From the NCBI RefSeq assembly GCF_016920785.2, contig NW_024609837.1:44332745-44396744 (forward strand): a stretch of 64,000 nucleotides of DNA. The letters are read 5' to 3'. The notes beneath the pieces were generated by a model. The model did not search any database. It saw only the letters and a program-made list of their open reading frames with translations, and was not told the origin of the DNA. A program made the translations under genes and the position numbers. Numbering within the stretch: the stretch's first letter is position 1; each line of letters begins with the position of its first letter. Positions 22,540 through 34,539 of the stretch are shown here, piece after piece. The DNA comes from Ixodes scapularis (Eukaryota > Arthropoda > Arachnida > Ixodida > Ixodidae).

Positions 22540-24700
22540 TACCATGTTGAATTCTGACTTAGCCAAGTTTGGACGAAATAGCGGGTCACTTTATTTGCCC
22601 GTTGGAAGGCGCTAGAAGTCAAGGGGCTGGTGCCAATACCTCTACCTTTTTCTCTTAGCTGTATACTTTGTTTTATTGCAGTTGCGCTTAGACGAATTAC
22701 TTCATTGTGTGTCGCCCAGCCGACTACGTCATATTGTAACGTGGCAACCGTAGCACGAAAGCGGTCTTTAGTAGACCATTACGCGTTTACAAAACAAGCC
22801 AGCGTTCGCAGCAGCTCCGTGTATTGCGCGTGCGCAGAAACCAGATTGGCGTGAAGGGAAGCGTCTGCGCAGATGTACCGCGCCGCCGACGGCAGCGCCA
22901 TAGCAGTTGTGGGCCGTTAAAGTTGCGCGTTGTTTTTATTCGTAAGCCCGACAACTCTGTCAGGGTTACGTGTACGCCAACGCGCAGTGTGACGTATACG
23001 TGGTATTCCGACGACTTCCGGTCGCCATTACAGGGGGCCCAAAATAACTTCCGGTTGGGAAAATGTTGGCGCGCTTCAGTTGTGTCAAATCTGCGCGATG
23101 TTTTTTGTGTGTTCTGCGGTTTAATATGTCTCTTGCTGTTTTCTGCTAGTCCAGTGGCTGTGATGAAGATTACGCAGATACTGCATACCTCACTACACCA
23201 ACTTTGCTTTCAGTGCAGAGCTCCGCGAAGTAAGAGGCGACGCGGTCGCTGTGCACGGTCTGTCGCTGTCACGACCGTCGAGTTTACGTCCAGAGACACT
23301 ACGAACCGTCGCTTTGTTTTGTGATACTGCGCGTTTAAACCGTCGCCAAGGATGCACAACATCTGACTCTTTTACGGCGAATGAAAACAAATATATATTA
23401 AAAAGCTTATTAATATTAGCCAATTTCGGGACATTCAGATACCTACAAAAATATGAACACTTTTATCTTCTAGCCTAAAGGGCTGATTGACTTAATTTCC
23501 AGATCTCAGGTTCCTAGTACACGACTCAGCCCTGCTACTTATAGTCTTGAATACTAAACATCTTATTGTATTAAAAATTATGTGTTCTTCAATCTGAGAG
23601 TAAAACGCCCTCGCCCGCGTTAACGTTTGGGTGGTTGACGTTTGTGAGTAGGCCGTTTATGTGACGGGCCGGGAGCCTGGAGTCGGGAGACACACAAGCT
23701 AACAAAACCTTAAAAAAAAAAATCACTTCATGACATGTAGACTTGGTGACACTGTTATAACAAACAAGCGATCGATCGCCGGAATTTTCTTTACTGTTTT
23801 TCAAAATTTCTTTACAATCATCATTTATTCTTTATCTTTATCTTTCTCTCTCTCCTTCTCTCTGTCGCTAACTTTTTTTCCCATTATAATCAAAAGGCTG
23901 TCGTCAATACTACTAATATGGTGGAAAGTGTTAATTTGAGGCAGTAATATACTGAATAAGCGGCGAAATGTGCCTCCTGCCAATAGCAAAAAACTGCGAA
24001 AAAGGGCCATTGTCGTGTTTGCGCCAAAAGTTTCGGGTAGTGTATGTCTGAAGCAAGACACAAAACAGGATATCCTTTAGATATTATTACACGCCCGCGT
24101 GGGCGTGCAGCAATTTAAGGAGCATGAGCACTAATGTTGCGCACGTTTTGCTTGCGAAGTTTGCACTGTCAAGACGATCGCTGGATTGGTTAACGTAAAG
24201 CCTCTCGATGAACCCTTTACTAAGTAGCGATAGCGATTGATGTGCCGACGCTCCCTCCCAATGATCCGTGCCTGCGTTCCGTTTCCGGTTCGGAAGAACA
24301 TGGCGGATTTGACTCGACCTTACTCTCGAGTGACGGTTTGGTAGCTTGGCTTTCGAAAATCTACCCGCGTCCAGCGTTGTCCTATCTGGATTTTCACGTT
24401 ACATGACCCGCCGGAGTAACTCGGAAAGATTTCGAAAACACAGTCGTATTGTGGACGAGTTAGGAAGAACATGGCGGACTGGCGAGCTAGCAGACGACAG
24501 AAGCGAGGAGAGGAGGCCGGGGGTGGAGGACCTGTCGCTACCTCGCATAACGCGCGGAGATTTCTATTCATTTAATCATACTTTGCACGCGGCTACATTA
24601 AAGACCCACAGAGGAAGTTCAGTGGTTAGCGATACGAGCTAGAACGCGCAAACGGCTACCTGGTAGTATGGACCACGCGGTCTAGTAGGCAGCGAGTGGA
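22540..24700. other. no gene seen
   Basis: Several ORFs (largest 166 codons at 22824-23324) lack recognisable motifs and overlap in other frames. A CT-rich tract lies at 23832-23866. A GGAAGAACATGGCGGA block is repeated at 24291 and 24462. Confidence 0.4.
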
Positions 24701-24847
24701 GAGTCAGAACGGCAGTGGAGATGTTGAAATGTGTCTACTCACCCATCGCACGCGATATTTCCCAACCCTCGACGCACACACGTCAGCCGTGCGACAGCGA
24801 GGTTTGTACCATCCGGTCGTCGTTTGCGCATTCAGGATCCGCAGAAG

Positions 24848-25633
24848 TTGCGGATCCTGATGCGAGGCGTACGAGATGACATCTTCGGAGGCCTCGTCCG
24901 CAACCCGCCGACCACCGTCGAAACGTTTGTAACAGAGGCGACCAACATTGAGCGGGCCCTGCAAGCACGAGCCGCTCACTTCCATCGAGCTCCTGCCGTC
25001 GCTGCACCCACGCCGTCAAGCTGCACCCTCAGCCCCAATATTCCGGGGATCCGAGAAATAGTCCGGGACATCGTCCGTGAAGAACTGAAGAAGCTGATAC
25101 CTGCCGCCGAACGTCCAGCTTCACTCTCGATCGCCGAGATTGTTCGAGAAGAGGTCCAGCAAGCGCTCCAGCCAGACGTTCTCGCCGACGCCGCACCGGA
25201 ACCACCAGCTGAGACCTATGCCGCCGTTGTTCGTCGTCCGCAGCCTCCTATTGCTCGGCAGTACCCATCTGCACCCCAACGAGAAGTCTCTTCGCCGCAG
25301 TACGCGCCGCGCCAAGAGCAGCGTGGACTTCGAAAGACCGACGTGTGGCGCACGGATGACGGACGCCCGGTGTGCTTCCACTGCGGGGAGGCTGACCACG
25401 TTTACCGGAGGTGCCCCTACCGCCAGCTCGGCCTGCGAGGATTCGCTCCAAACGACCGTCGACCTCGTTTTGGAGAACGACCAAGGGACATCGAGGAATA
25501 CCTCCGTCGCCCTCCGTCACCAGCGCCCACCGCACCACGAGGTTCCCGTTCTCCATCGCCCCGACGTTCCTCGTCGCCTTTCCGTCGGTCGCGCCGTGAC
25601 ATCCTGTCCCCCCTATCTCGTCGGGAAAACTAG
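24848..25633 (+). pseudogene. gag fragment of a Ty3/Gypsy-like retrotransposon
   Basis: The frame is open from 24731 but starts just after a stop with no ATG in frame, and gag-like sequence begins near 24848, right of a hairpin (GGATCCGCA...TGCGGATCC). It holds a capsid C-terminal piece (RILMRGVRDDIFGGLV), a Gln/Pro-rich middle, one CCHC zinc knuckle CFHCGEADHVYRRC (about residues 215-228 counted from 24731) and an Arg/Ser-rich tail. It ends at the stop 25631-25633 and the protease frame runs across it in the -1 frame. N-terminally truncated; no LTR seen. Confidence 0.85.
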
Positions 25634-25749
25634 GCGCGGCAAGCCCTGGAGGTGGAGTTGCCGAAGACGACCGACGCCAAGATCCTCCACGAACGTCGGA
25701 GGGCCCCCCCTCGAACGCTACCGGAGACCGAAACGACGCCCCTGCAGCG

Positions 25750-26208
25750 GTGTCCAATAACCTAAACGTCGTCATTGACGGCCACGACGCATCAGCACTC
25801 GTCGACACCGGAGCAGACTACTCGGTCTTGAGTGGGAGACTCTCCCGCCGCCTTCGAAAATTCACCACGCCGTGGGATGGACCACAAATACGAACCGCCG
25901 GAGGGCACCTCATCACACCAGTCGGGAGATGTACTGCTCGCGTCGAGATCCATGGTGAGACGTGCCCTGTCAAGTTCGTCGTTCTTCAAGACTGTTCGAG
26001 GGACGTAATCCTCGGAATGGACTTTCTCTGCGAGTATGGCACCGTCATCGACCTCGGGGCAAACCAGTTGACGCTGCGAAAGCCTGTTTTGCCGCCGATG
26101 GAGGCCAACACTACGTCATTCGCGATAACCGTTAGGCTACGGCCGCGCTGCCTACTTGGCGCGCGGCAATATCGCCGGCCACTTACGATAAACCATAGGA
26201 TGGATTAA
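25750..26208 (+). pseudogene. retrotransposon aspartic protease fragment
   Basis: Contains the active site ALVDTGADYSVLSG, a mid-domain VEIHGETCPVKFVVLQD, and ILGMDFLCEYGTVIDL, the second hallmark of retropepsins. The frame is open back through the end of gag (about 25600), in the -1 frame. It breaks off shortly after the protease core; RT, RNase H and integrase are absent. A tRNA SINE begins within about 15 bp of the stop. The copy is incomplete and cannot be autonomous. Confidence 0.85.
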
Positions 26209-26220
26209 ACGCAATTAATG

Positions 26221-26398
26221 CAAAGGTGCAAGAGAGCTGGACAAGAATGACAACATTGGAAAGGTCCCTGGTTCGATACCAGGACCAGGCGGATTTGTTC
26301 TATCGCGTACTATTGTCACCTAGCTGTGTTTGGAGATTTGTGTTTGTCCCTTGTCCCCTTGATCCCCTTGTCCAGGGATTATTATTGTCTTAGGATAG
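26221..26398 (+). mobile_element. tRNA-derived SINE (SINE-A copy 2)
   Basis: Box B (TGGTTCGATACC) and the ACCAGGCGGATTT junction are kept. Box A is degenerate or lost. The tail matches the copy at 2318-2525, including the GTTTGGAGATTTGTGTTTG and TTGTCCAGGGATTATT blocks. It follows the aborted gag-pro frame almost without a gap. Confidence 0.7.
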
Positions 26399-26818
26399 CT
26401 TTAATCGTAGTCAATAAGTAAGACCGCTTGTAACACGTGCTAGTTAAAATAATGAGATCCAGCTAAATGTTTGCCTACTCGCCCCGCACGTTTGGTTCGC
26501 CACTCTAATAGGCCCATCTGAACTAGTACCCCAAAGGAAAAGTCGCAGTATCTTTTTGCGCTAAGTTACTGAATTTAAAAATTTTGTCCGAGGGACTCAA
26601 AGACCGTTTGCACAGTTACGTTCGAGTGCGATTGCAACCACTTGCGTCTCGTTAAGACTGCTTGCGTTGCGTCCAGTTGTTGCTACGGCGACACTCTCGA
26701 CGGGCCAACCGGGAAGCGGTGTGCTGCACCACGTAACGCAGCGTAACGCGATCGACGCAAATGTGTGAACCAGCATTTACAAAATTCAAACAACATTCAA
26801 CATTCAAAACGTAACGTC

Positions 26819-26885
26819 AGGTGGCGAAAGCTGCCGCCCGTTATAAAGGGTACAGCCATTAGCATCGATCTATCCATCCATGTTG
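26819..26885 (+). repeat. GGTGGCGCAA-type short repeat, copy 3
   Basis: AGGTGGCGAAAGCTGCCGCC, then CGTTATAAAGGGTACAGCC, ATTAGCATCGATCTATCC. Ends in CATC/TATC-rich sequence. Confidence 0.65.
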
Positions 26886-27439
26886 CAGCATGGGGACAGT
26901 GAAGCTTGTTCCCGATCGGTTACAAATTTCATGGTGTGAAGTGAATGCTGGGAAAAGCTCACGCCAAAAAAAAAAAAAAAATACAAATATAGGAAAATAT
27001 TATGTTCTTCAGACTTCGTGCCCTTCTTGACTTTAAAGTCATTTAGCACGTCACGTGTTGAATGACTTTTTGACAGACTCGTTCCGTGCTCTCGTCCCAC
27101 GGAACGAGAGCACGAGAAAATATGAACTTGGTTGAGGAATAGCCTTCATTTTCTGTCTTCTTTAACGGCCGTTTTTTTTTTTTTTTAGTATAGAGATATA
27201 AACAGCATCGCCGTGAAGAGTAAAACTTGGAAATGCCAAAATATATGTTTAGTTTGGGTAGCTCCAGCAACTGCAGGAACTCGGCGTCATGTAAAGCAGC
27301 CAACACGCAGGGCACAAAATGGAAGCGCGACTGCTTCGTCAGAGTTGGCCAAAAGACAGCTGCCCGAACATATCATTGTTTATTCTGTGTTGATTTGTAC
27401 CACTCCTATCGTATTCCTTCCAGAGAACGATAGTATCGT

Positions 27440-27468
27440 TAAATAAAATAAATAAATAAATAAATTTC
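27440..27468 (+). repeat. (AAATA)n/(AAAT)n tail
   Basis: AAATAAAATAAATAAATAAATAAA-type run at the end of a short ORF region; it may be a LINE 3' tail, but no coding homology was seen upstream. Confidence 0.5.
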
Positions 27469-27689
27469 AGCAATACGGCTTTGTTATTTAGTTCGTGTTG
27501 CTTGTGCCCGATATCTCAGTTTTGTGAAAACGAAAGGGTATACCGAGAATCAAGTGCAATCTCCTTTTTTTTTATGAAACCCCAACTATCTTTGACATCC
27601 CTCTCGGCGCTTGTCTGCTAACTGCACTAAATGAAAATTTCAACCGAACGACAAGAAATCATCGAAACATTTCCCGGGAATATCTTAGA

Positions 27690-28050
27690 TGACAGTCGTA
27701 AACCTTGGGGAGATTGACTGCACGTGACCTATATACGCCAATGCAGGTTCCCGCTAAATTTAGCGGCAATACATTTACGTCTTGTGACCAAACCATCAAT
27801 TTAGTTTCCCCTGTAAATTCAGGTGGAATTTCACCTCCCACGATCTATACGCCAATTCAGTTATCCGCTAAATTTCGCGGGAAAATTCACGTGTTCTGAC
27901 CCAGACGCCAATAAAGTTTTTCCGCTAGATGTAGCGGAAAAAATAGACGTCCCGTGACCTGACGCCACGGGACCTACACAACCGTTCAGTTTCCTCGCTA
28001 AATTTAGCGAGAAAATGTACGCCAAGTGACACAATACTTCTCTCACAAAT
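27690..28050 (-). repeat. 60-bp palindromic-core repeat, cluster 1 (about 5 units)
   Basis: Units contain a palindromic core (CCGCTAAATTTAGCGG, CCGCTAAATTTCGCGG, CCGCTAGATGTAGCGG, TCGCTAAATTTAGCGA, and a degenerate CCTGTAAATTCAGG), next to ACGTC/GTGAC and TATACGCCAAT blocks. The order is the reverse of that at 49690-49985, so the clusters are inverted relative to one another. Spacing is about 55-75 bp. Confidence 0.82.
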
Positions 28051-28204
28051 TCCCCTACCAATTTCCTCTAATGCATTTCATGCATTATGTAAAACTTAGA
28101 AAATAAAAGTCGCTGCATATCTTTTTTTTCTATTTTTACTGTATTATTTCGCTACTATCCTGTAAATTTTGAGATGATAGTCGCAGAAAACTTAATGAGG
28201 CGTG

Positions 28205-28345
28205 GCTTGTTACGTTTATTGTCGCTCCCTGCTTCGTAATTGGCCGTTCGGCGTTCTTGTCGGCAAATGTCGCAATCTAATTGGCCGAGGAAAGATAATG
28301 ATATGCGCGGGGCTCGCCACGCCTCGCGTCTATTAAACTCATCGG
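28205..28345. repeat. 850-bp dispersed repeat, partial inverted copy
   Basis: Matches the reverse complement of about 13700-13840: TTCGGCGTTCTTGTCGG, AATGTCGCAATCTAATTGGC and AGATAATGATAT correspond to GGCGCTCTTGTAGG, AATGTCTCAATATGATTGGC and GCATAATGAGAT. Edges approximate. Confidence 0.5.
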
Positions 28346-28349
28346 TGTC

Positions 28350-29740
28350 TTTCGGCGTAAATACGAATTACCGTGCAGTCTGCGAAACTTTCGTTGGGTT
28401 TGTGTTCTCGCGCATCGGCTTCGAAACCACCGAAATGTAGAACACCCTCGTTTACCAGACAAACTCTTGAAATTCTAGGCCTTTTGATACCTGTTAGACA
28501 CGCCGTTTTTTGACTACCGTCGTGGTACGACGCTTATATCTATTCATTTACTGTAATATTTATGGCCTTCCTTTCTACTCATAAGTTATTTACATGAATG
28601 CAATGCGAAGGGCATCGTATTAACAGTGGGCTTAGCGCTTTAACTTATTCCATAAGTAACCTTTGATTCAAAGCATAAGGACACGAAAAAAAAAACGTGT
28701 GGTGGAAAAACGGATAAAATGAAAACAATATCGGACGTCGATCACAACAGGCAAAAACTGGCACGCACTATTTTAGACGTAAAAAGAGAGAAAAAAAATC
28801 GAACAAGATACACGGAAAATTTTGCACCACAGATGTCTTTAAAAATCTTAGAAAATTGTTGGGAAATAGTGTTACGCAGGAAATGTTCCAGTATCGATCC
28901 AGAACGTTACCGAGCCCGGTGCCAAATCCCCTCACGGCGCTCTTAATCAGATAACTTCACACCTGGCATATAAATTTGAGACCAGTTCCTGGCATAAAGA
29001 TACTGACACTAGTCGCTTTTTGTTTCTCGCTTTTTCTCGCCTACTTCTCTGGTCACGTGGCCTTTTCTATCAGCCAATCAGCATCGAGCTTCGGGGCTTC
29101 ACCTTTATCCCGGCTTCTCTTTTGGGCTTCGTCGAAATCTGAACACCCGCCTGACTATACACAAAGAACGTTTCATGATAGAGGCGCTCTGCGATTAGAG
29201 ACGTCTGTAAGTACGTCCTCTGGGCGCCGCCATTTTGCTGCTGGTGTGGGTAGATGATCTGATAGTCAAGAATTGCTGAGCCGTACCCACGGTTTCCAGA
29301 CTGGCGCCCAAACAAAGCGTTTTCCATGCACGGTGGCTAGACCAGCTCTCGAAGCGCGGCTGCTTGCCGACGTCATATAGGATATGTTTTCACGCGTACG
29401 TCTTTACGTTCTTGTTTCTGAACACACTCGGATGCTATAAAACAATAGCCGCAATTGACTCAGTGTGTTTGGCCTTGATCGCCTCCCCCTGAAGCGCTTT
29501 AACTCTTGATAGTCCTGATGTCAAATGTTACGAATAATCTTCCGGCATTTAGCCAGTCACACTATATGCGCGGCTATGCTGTGCTAGAAGGCGAATGTGT
29601 GACGATCATTTGCTTTTCCTAGGGTGCCTTCATGTGCGCTTCGCATAGGGTGATGCCCAACTGCCTGTTTCCCTTTCCCACACCCTCGTCCACATGAAGG
29701 CTCCCTAGCTTTCCCAGCTTACGAGAGCGGTGCGTGTCGC
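28350..29740. other. no gene seen
   Basis: Only short ORFs without motifs. No clear repeat partner in the window. Confidence 0.4.
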
Positions 29741-29741
29741 C

Positions 29742-30132
29742 AGAGAGTTTTAGTGGATCGTTCCGATACCTGCGGTAATAGAGAGTTTTAGGGAACCATT
29801 TCTTTCACATCCAATATGGTACAATATGGTATCGGATGGACGTGGTACCGCATCAATCAGATATAGATAGGATACGATCTACATATGCGAGTCTTCTGCG
29901 ATAGCGCATGCGCAGTGCGCACCCGAGGACCTACCGTACCGTTTCGGGTGGGCAAAAACGGTTCCCCAAAAACTCTCTAATGGAACCCGATAGTGAAACA
30001 ATAGAGAGTTTTAGTAGATCGTTCCGATACCTCCGATAGCCCCGATAACGATACTATGCATGCGCAAGGGAGGCGGTGGCGGAGCATCGGGGATCGTTAT
30101 CGGAGTCACCGGTACAATCGACTGAAGCTCTC
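29742..30132. mobile_element. cluster of AGAGAGTTTTAG MITEs
   Basis: 29780-29978 (199 bp) has ends AGAGAGTTTTAGGGAACC and, other strand, AGAGAGTTTTTGGGGAACC. 30003-30132 (130 bp) has ends AGAGAGTTTTAGTAGATCG and, other strand, AGAGAGCTTCAGTCGATTG, with CCGATAACGATAC arms. 29742-29779 is a third left end cut by the first element. At least two related MITEs are nested or adjacent. Confidence 0.78.
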
Positions 30133-30139
30133 TGATGCA

Positions 30140-30640
30140 GACTTGTACGCTCATCACAAGTAATCAAATGACTTGTAATCGACAACCTCTTCCAGTAGTT
30201 TTGTAATCAGTTGATTACTTTTATAAGAAAGTAATCGCGAGAGTAATATGATTACTTTTGGAAATACCAAAATTACTTGTAATCGTTACTATATTTTCCT
30301 ACCCTTCTCTACTGGCGTCCTTTGTTTATACAAGTTCACGACCAAGGAGTCCTATAACCAAGTCTCCGACAAGGGGATAGTTTACCAGAATTGGTGGATT
30401 AAGCAGACAAGAAGTCGAAGTTCATAAACCGGTGTTTCTAATCCAATAACGGACAGTATACCCAAAGACCTATTCAACTCGCAGAAAACACTCGCGTTAA
30501 AATACTAAAGTAATCAGAAAGGTAACGGTCGTTTTTTTTTTCAAATACCAACCTATCAATTTCCTTCTCAAGTAATCAAGTAAACTAATTAAATACTTCT
30601 TAACCAAGCGTACTTGTATTTATAATCGATCACATCTTTC
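30140..30640. mobile_element. GTAATC-rich hAT-like repeat, copy 1
   Basis: Pair with 51985-52390 in the same orientation: shared TCGCGAGAGTAA, AAAATTACTTGTAA, CGTTTGTTTNNACC-type middle, TCAAATANCNACC and CTCAAGTA blocks. Terminal sequences are full of TGATTAC/GTAATC motifs. The ends were not defined. Confidence 0.55.
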
Positions 30641-30859
30641 GAACAACGTGCACGAAACTGCATTATGTCACTATTATCATATTAGAGAACTTGGGCTGAC
30701 AATGGCGCCACAACTGTACTCGGCGCAGTTTTTGAGCAATTTCAATCGACCCAATTGCATTTGTACCACCTTGTCTTGCACACTCTCTTCCGCTCGTCGA
30801 AGATAGAGCATCTGCACGACTGCGACACCGCCAAGGTGGCAAGCAAGGCTGAGCTTCCA

Positions 30860-31642
30860 TTGCAAGTTTTACCCCAATTAATCGCCTCATTTACATCGTT
30901 TAATTAATCGATTAATTGGCCTCATTTATTTCTACGGCTAATATGAAAAAAGTTAAAAAAATCTATTTTTGCCTTTGTTGAATATGTGACGAATGGCGCA
31001 ATGTACATCTTGTATTAGGAATGAATCTCAATGTGTATTAACCATGTTAAATTAACCTAAGACTGGGGTAGAGAAGAAGCATCAAAACGTAGAAGGGACA
31101 GAGAATAGACAGGACGACGTCGTCCTGTCAATTTTCTCTCCCTTCTACGTTTTGATGCTTCTTCTCTACCCCAGTCTCAGGTTATTTCAACATGGTTAAT
31201 ATTCACCAGCTCGCTTGCACCCTTACGATTTTTTCTTACGATTTTTTTCTCAATGTGTAGGTAAAAACAATTCAAAAACACTCGCACTCACAGATGATTA
31301 CTTCGGCTACGTGAGGCAAAGAGGTTCGTTGATACTCTCCGGCAAGAGCGACCTCATTTGATTGTGCTCCGGCGTTGAGGTGTCCATGACACCTATATAA
31401 CCTGCGCTTGTCTAGAGTTACGAATCTTGCCCCTGCACTTCACTTTATTCTAAAATTTGACCGGAAGTTTGCCCTTCGTAGGTGTGTATACTCGTTCACG
31501 TCTGCGCTGTGAAAGCGTTTAATTTTCACTTTCTTGTGGGTCGTCAAAGTTTTGCCGATTAAGCGGTTACAAAAAATTTAATCGTAATTAAGGCATTAGT
31601 CGATTAATCGGTTGGTTAATTGATCAATATTACCCAGCCCTA
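30860..31642. mobile_element. TTAATCGATTAA-rich element, hAT-like right end
   Basis: Right end, other strand, TTAGGGCTGGGTAATATTG, a common hAT-type form, followed by ATTAATCGACTAAT motifs. The left region holds AATTAATCGATTAATTGG. A hairpin element (31037-31221) is inserted within. The left end is uncertain. Confidence 0.45.
31037..31221. mobile_element. fold-back hairpin with 3' tag, member 2
   Basis: Arms of about 80 bp (31037-31118 and 31119-31200) meet at GACGACGTCGTC with no spacer, and contain GGGTAGAGAAGAAGCATC and AAACGTAGAAGGGA. The right arm is followed by CACCAGCTCGCTTGCACCC. Confidence 0.85.
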
Positions 31643-33200
31643 ATGCGCTGGAAGCCTCGTTCTCGCCGGACAAATCCATCGCCAGCATTTCATCGCCGGA
31701 CCCCAGCCTTTGCACGAGAGTATTCGCAGATAGTGTGATCACGTGGTGCAAGGCCGACTGTTGACTGATTCAACCAGCAAGGATTCTGTGCTTTCCGAGT
31801 TGTTTTCTCGTGAAATTCGTACAGTCATTTTCAGTTTTTATTAAAAAAAGTATTGCGGTCTATCAAAGTATTTTTTTAGATTCTCTTTCGTTTGAAATAA
31901 GAAACTTATTTTCCTGTGCCGCCAATTTTTAAAATTCAAAAAAAAAAAATGTATAGCATGACCTGCTGTCCTGAAGAAACCTTGACGAGGCCAACCCCCT
32001 TCGTCAGTAGTTTGAGATTTCAAAGGAAACTGAAGTGGCATTTCCGCAGGACCAGTAAGCCTGTGCTCTTACAAAATTCATTCGTAGAGCACCATTTTTT
32101 TCTGTGTGACCTTGAGTTTTGGAGTTTTTCGAAGAATCTGAATTAATAAAAAATTTACCGGCGAATGTTTTTTTCCGGATTTTTTTAAATTTTATTTAAA
32201 AACACAGAACCCTACTTATTGGTGAAGTGTGAAGCAACCATAAACCATAATGCGGTCAGTATAAATTTAAATTGAGACGCATTACTATTCTACGGTCTGC
32301 TCGTCCTCGAAAGTTTCTTAATAGCCCAGAGACCCACAGAAGCGGGTCTCTGAGCTACTCACCGCAGAAAGGCTCAAGATATCCTTCTTCCTCGAATGGA
32401 AAGGGGAAATTGAGCGAGAGACTCCTATTTTTTGCTTGTTGGTCGGCCTTTAAGCGAAACAGGTGTTGACGTCAAGAAGAAATTTCTAATAAATACGCCA
32501 AGTGGGAAGAAAACAATAGAATAAAATACTAGGCACAGCTTTTCTATTATTTGTCATTCCGTTAAAAAATGTAGAACCCGATTTCGAGAGTAGACTCAGT
32601 CGGAGGGTAACAACTGATTGAAAACAAAACCAGAACGAGTTATTGTTGGCGTATTTTTTTTTTGTCAACGACGAAAAAAACGTACATAAAATAAAAAAAG
32701 ACGAGAAAGCTTGTTTACTTAATTTAGAATATTATTGACATACGAATTCTACCTCGCAACCTTATGCACAGAACTTGAGAAAGAATCAACATCAGCCCAA
32801 CCGTAACATGAACGAAAAAAAAAAAGAAAAATATAAACGTAAAACGGTTACGTTTTGGTTTGGTGATGAGTGAGAACTTGGTCTAGCGATCCCTATAGAT
32901 ATACAACGAGCGTCATGATATACAACGAGCGTCATGAACGCTCCTGTATCAAGGCAGCGCCAAGCCTCGATATATATTGATATATTGATAAATACTACCT
33001 AGGAGACAAGGCCTGCACATGACGTCATGGTTGGATGAGGCTGAACCTTTTGAATTGGGTGGCAGCTTGCGCCACCTAGGAAGTGTATTTTTTAAAATCT
33101 TTCTTTAACATTTATTTAAAATAGGGGTATTTATATATAAATATCTTCAACCCGCACCAAGCGGCAAACACGCTGAAGTTCTACGCGAGACGCTGTAAAG
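31643..33200. other. no gene seen
   Basis: AT-rich sequence with homopolymers; short ORFs only. A 17-bp word, ATACAACGAGCGTCATG, is repeated in tandem near 32900-32940. Confidence 0.4.
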
Positions 33201-33214
33201 GGGCAGACGCTACC

Positions 33215-33480
33215 GCCTTGGCGTCGCAGCCTGCTATGCGGAGCGCAAGTTCGTCTGCTTCTTTTCCAGGGGCTGTGGTGACGTCAGAATGACACCGAGC
33301 TCTGATTGGCTCTGACGGCGAAGTAGTGGGTAAGCCTCAGTGCTAGCTGACTTCAGGTCTACCCACTATTCTTCCAAACGGAGCCAATCAGAGCTAGGCG
33401 TCAGTCTGACGTCACCGCAGCCCCTGCTCAAGAAGCAGACGAACTTGCGTTCCGCTAGCGTCGCGCTCGTTGTGATACGC
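33215..33480. mobile_element. palindromic MITE, copy 1
   Basis: Left AAGTTCGTCTGCTTCTTTT, GGGGCTGTGGTGACGTCAGA and GAGCTCTGATTGGCTC, and the reverse complement on the right (GAGCCAATCAGAGCT, TCTGACGTCACCGCAGCCCC, AAGAAGCAGACGAACTT). Second copy at 58378-58600. Confidence 0.8.
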
Positions 33481-33840
33481 TGCAAGACTCACTGGCGATG
33501 ACGCTGACGCATGCTACGAGGCGCTGCGTGGGTCCACTAATGATGACGTATGCAGGGTAAAGGCTCAGGCCTTTTTTTCTCGGTGGTATCGACAAAAGAC
33601 GCTAAAGCCTCCGTATTTTTTTTTTAGTCTTTTCAGTTTTGTTTATAAAACGCAGTCAAAGAAAGACTAGTGCGGTGTGTCCGTGCTTGTTTTATACGGC
33701 CATAGGAGACATATGTAGCTCGCTAATCGTCAAGTTAAGCTTGATAATTAACTAAAATGTGTTGATTAACGTTACATTTCGTGAAGATCAATACCTAGTT
33801 CCAATTATAAACTCGATGAGCGTCATCGGAAAGCAACTAA

Positions 33841-34017
33841 ATGGGTACATTTTTAGAAATACTCGGAGCGCGTGGGAAGTGCGGTGGTGCGCTGTCTATT
33901 GTTTTTATTTTCAATGTAGCGTGTATATTATTGTTTGATATACTGCTGTGCTTTAGTTTGCTATTTGTGCACCACATTATAGACTGCAAAGTTGTTTGTG
34001 GGCACGGAAGAATAAAG

Positions 34018-34104
<87 letters not shown>

Positions 34105-34110
34105 CTGAAA
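33841..34110 (+). mobile_element. LINE 3' end with (TTA)n tail
   Basis: A T-rich 3' UTR-like stretch ends in GGAAGAATAAAGATT followed by about 85 bp of TTA repeats (34018-34104). This layout, a polyA-like signal then a trinucleotide tail, is typical of CR1/L2/RTE-type elements in ticks. No RT remains; the piece is only the 3' terminus. The repeat-coded polyTyr/polyIle ORFs here are artefacts. Confidence 0.65.
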
Positions 34111-34189
34111 AACTCTGAAAAACTTGATATTTTCAACCCTTGCTACAGGACGTTTGTCCTTTCTATTAAAAACTTGCCCGTGCAGGATG

Positions 34190-34500
34190 AGCATTGCTGA
34201 ATTGCTCTGTTATGTCTGAATGTCGTCATCTCCATGTCGTGTTTTCTGGTGGTGCACTTGTCCTTCGGTCTTGTGTTCCGTCTCTACTGTTACTGCCTCG
34301 TTTTTATTTCATTGTACTAATTACTCGGACACTGCCTAGTATTATGCTAAAAATGTATCTTATTTTCTGCGAAGATGTGTATAGTGTGTTTTTTTTTTGT
34401 TTTTTTTTGTTTTTTTTTTATCCACCAGTGTACCAGCACCAAGACCTCAGGGTTGTTCCTGGGCACTGTATAATAAATATTGATTGATTGATTGATTGAT
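34190..34500 (+). mobile_element. LINE 3' end with (TTGA)n tail
   Basis: About 300 bp of UTR-like sequence end in ACTGTATAATAAATA and then (TTGA)n at 34478-34500. The tail type is commonly attached to tick LINEs. It is wedged between the TTA tail of the previous element and the truncated start of the next, so three LINE insertions are stacked in the same orientation. Confidence 0.6.
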
Positions 34501-34539
34501 TATTATTATCATTATTATTATTATTAAAGTTTTAAAATT

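Noticed and set aside
22824..23324. 166-codon ORF as a host gene
   Set aside because: No recognisable motif, Arg/Ser/Cys-rich composition typical of chance frames, no splice support.
24300..24730. LTR for the gag-pro element
   Set aside because: No TG...CA-bounded repeat pair, primer binding site or downstream copy was seen; gag-like sequence starts abruptly at a hairpin near 24848.
27690..28050. CRISPR-like array
   Set aside because: Repeat cores are palindromic but diverged, spacing varies, spacers are themselves related, and the genome is eukaryotic.
33961..34200. Poly-Tyr and poly-Ile ORFs
   Set aside because: Translation of the TTA repeat; same for Tyr/Ile ORFs in the TA arrays at 40554-41211.
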